Made by a program: the position numbers and the translations under genes. Below, in pieces: positions 4,252-5,251 of a stretch of 5,251 nt of DNA (the first letter of the stretch is position 1; every line of letters starts with the position of its first letter). Source of the stretch: an uncultured Clostridia bacterium (GTDB lineage: Bacteria; Bacillota; Clostridia; Lachnospirales; Anaerotignaceae); assembly GCA_937919015.1 (NCBI GenBank), contig CALFPN010000129.1:1-5251 (forward strand). Reading direction: 5' to 3'. The notes below the pieces were generated by a model. That model was not told where the DNA came from, did not search any database, and was given only the letters and a program-made list of their open reading frames with translations.

Positions 4252-4566
4252 TCAATCCTCATCCTCTAAGTAGTTCTTTTTCATCAGTTCCAGCCATTCT
4301 TCGCGGCTATGGGTTTCTTCAAATTTCCGCTGACAATCCCGCTTCAAAAGCAGATCAATGTTGTGCCCGTTCTTTCCATGCACGCCGGATGTTCCTCTGT
4401 GCCACTCTGGCCGCAGCCAAACCCAGAAGCCGTATTTATCGGATATAGCCCTCTCTTTTACACCGAAATAGATATGATGTTTTTCGAGAGGGACTCCTTC
4501 CGCATCGGTAAAATAACAGCGTTTGTCCCTCCCCTGCAGGATGGAAAAACTATGACTTCCTTTCAT
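4252..4566 (-). CDS. His-rich HNH-like phage protein, putative nuclease/recombination factor
   Basis: 104 residues. After a short lead, RCYFTDAEGVPLEKHHIYFG (16-35) carries a double His (H30, H31). It is followed by KYGFWVWLRPEWHRG (44-58, H56), SGVHGKNGHNIDLLL (60-74, H63 and H68) and KFEETHSREEWLELMKKNYL (81-100). This order (C..TG..xxHHI.. PexH ..GVHxxx..D..LK) recurs in small proteins of Clostridia and Bacilli phages and resembles HNH/NinG-type folds. No enzymatic role is proven to me and the full HNH triad is not certain. The ATG at 4566 has GGGGGA six bases before it and lies 17 bp inside the end of the preceding gene; the stop is 16 bp before the replisome-organizer start. The position beside a NinB-like gene and the replication initiator suggests a DNA recombination or processing task. 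Confidence 0.65.
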   Translation of the reverse strand: MKGSHSFSILQGRDKRCYFTDAEGVPLEKHHIYFGVKERAISDKYGFWVWLRPEWHRGTSGVHGKNGHNIDLLLKRDCQRKFEETHSREEWLELMKKNYLEDED

Positions 4567-5137
4567 TCTGCTTCCCCCATTCTCTTAACAGGCTATCCAA
4601 TTCGGCTTGTGGCATGGTATCCACGCCCAGGGAAATACAATCTTCCAGAACGCTATTGATAAGCCTATTCATCTGCTGGGTATCGTAAGTGCTGCTGCCA
4701 TAATATGCGAAAATCTTTTTGCACTTAGGCAAGCTGCTATCAACGATTTCACAGAACCACCCTGTTCCGTTATAGCCCCAGCTCTGACAGAAACGCTCAA
4801 CAGCACTTTCCCTGATTGCCAATGGTTCATATGCACCGACTTCCTTGATATGTTTTCGATAAACATCCTCTTTTGTGATAACTGTCCCGTTGTCCTGCAG
4901 CGTTTCTGCGATTTTGGTACATAGAACCCAAAGATAATCGTTTGCACTCATAGACCGCCGCTTTTTCTTTTTTGTGATCCTGATTTGCAACTCGGGCGAA
5001 AGGTCGCATTGGATTTTATCCAGACCGTTCAAAACGCTATGAACCGCCGCCCTCGGAAAAATAAGGGAAAGTTCTAATTCCCCTGTTGGTAGAATTTGAA
5101 ATTCCCCTTTCTTTCCGGTTTCGTCAATGTATGTCAT
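4550..5137 (-). CDS. Conserved phage protein, NinB-like in appearance (recombination-associated)
   Basis: 195 residues. The N-terminal part (1-55) looks like a small beta-rich domain (GEFQILPTGELELSLIF). It leads to the basic motif KKKKRRSMSANDYLWVLCTK (56-75), equivalent to the 'K+RSLxANaYxWxL' signature of a widespread Gram-positive phage family. Further conserved blocks are ITKEDVYRKHIKEVG (87-101), SWGYNGTGWFCEIVDS (119-134) and YYGSSTYDTQQMNRLI (145-160), then a helical C-terminus. The N-terminal Ser-x-x-Ala-Asn-x-x-Leu-Trp pattern recalls NinB-type recombination mediators, but I am not sure they are homologous. The ATG at 5137 has AGGAGG five bases upstream, so the start is firm. It is the first complete gene after a 63-bp gap downstream of the partial gene and overlaps the next gene by 17 bp. 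Confidence 0.7.
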   Translation of the reverse strand: MTYIDETGKKGEFQILPTGELELSLIFPRAAVHSVLNGLDKIQCDLSPELQIRITKKKKRRSMSANDYLWVLCTKIAETLQDNGTVITKEDVYRKHIKEVGAYEPLAIRESAVERFCQSWGYNGTGWFCEIVDSSLPKCKKIFAYYGSSTYDTQQMNRLINSVLEDCISLGVDTMPQAELDSLLREWGKQNERKS

Positions 5138-5200
5138 TCCGCCCTCCTATCTTTTCGTTGTAAAATTGCCGTTTTTATGGTAAAATGTTTTTATACAGCA

Positions 5201-5251
5201 TTAGTCCTCTGCGATGTGCCCAGCATCAAAGGGGATTTCTTCATTTTGCCG
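5201..5251 (-). CDS. C-terminal end of an unidentified upstream gene
   Basis: From the right edge one minus-strand frame reads RQNEEIPFDAGHIAED and stops at TAA (5203-5201). The acidic/polar ending and the position just before recombination and replication genes would fit the C-terminus of a recombinase or exonuclease subunit, but 16 residues cannot identify a family. The 63-bp stretch between this stop and the next start (5138-5200) holds the AGGAGG of the following gene. It is AT-rich, has two ATTTTAC copies, and shows no convincing minus-strand promoter or terminator. Confidence 0.5.
   Translation of the reverse strand, partial: RQNEEIPFDAGHIAED

Noticed and set aside
5158..5186. Plus-strand promoter-like TTGTAA - 17 nt - TAAAAT
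   Set aside because: The -10 is good but the -35 matches poorly, the stretch is AT-rich, and no plus-strand gene or convincing RNA follows; probably chance.

Overview
The window is a tightly packed block of phage or prophage early (replication, recombination and DNA-modification) genes. All are on the minus strand, so transcription runs from high to low coordinates. Composition is moderately AT-rich, Shine-Dalgarno sites are strong (AGGAGG, GGAGGTGAT), two starts appear to be TTG, and the gene families are typical of temperate phages of Bacillota. Together these suggest a siphovirus-type prophage in a Clostridia host (Lachnospiraceae or Oscillospiraceae-like); the host call is inference. No rRNA, tRNA, CRISPR array, integrase or transposase was seen.

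Layout in transcription order: the last 16 codons of an unidentified gene (5251-5201); a phage-conserved basic protein of NinB-like appearance (5137-4550); a His-rich HNH-like protein (4566-4252); a phage replisome organizer with an N-terminal DNA-binding domain (4235-3399); two very small Cys-rich proteins (3377-3156 and 3181-2978); a single-stranded DNA-binding protein (2981-2574); a DUF6273-like protein with a C-type-lectin-like C-terminus (2555-1935); a 3' inverted repeat followed by a terminator-like hairpin (1933-1887); a beta-class DNA adenine methyltransferase (1853-1170); a conserved phage hypothetical (1158-760); and a PAPS-reductase/PP-loop family protein cut off by the left window edge (744-1). 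Genes overlap or are separated by under 25 bp, except at the 81-bp gap holding the hairpins and the 63-bp gap after the first partial gene. The set reads as one polycistronic early operon.

The upstream half supplies replication initiation, ssDNA binding and recombination functions. The downstream half carries DNA methylation and a sulfur/nucleotide-type enzyme, which may alter or protect phage DNA. The most interesting element is the DUF6273 gene. Its last 30 codons look like the variable repeat of a diversity-generating retroelement (DGR): Asn/Asp/Tyr/Thr codons that are mostly one adenine change from AAY, then an 18-nt adenine-free end, then the stop codon, then one base later a perfect 7-bp inverted repeat with a 4-nt loop. 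No reverse transcriptase or template repeat lies in the window, so this remains a hypothesis. A second candidate signal is a repeat cluster inside the replisome-organizer gene that could be the phage replication origin.
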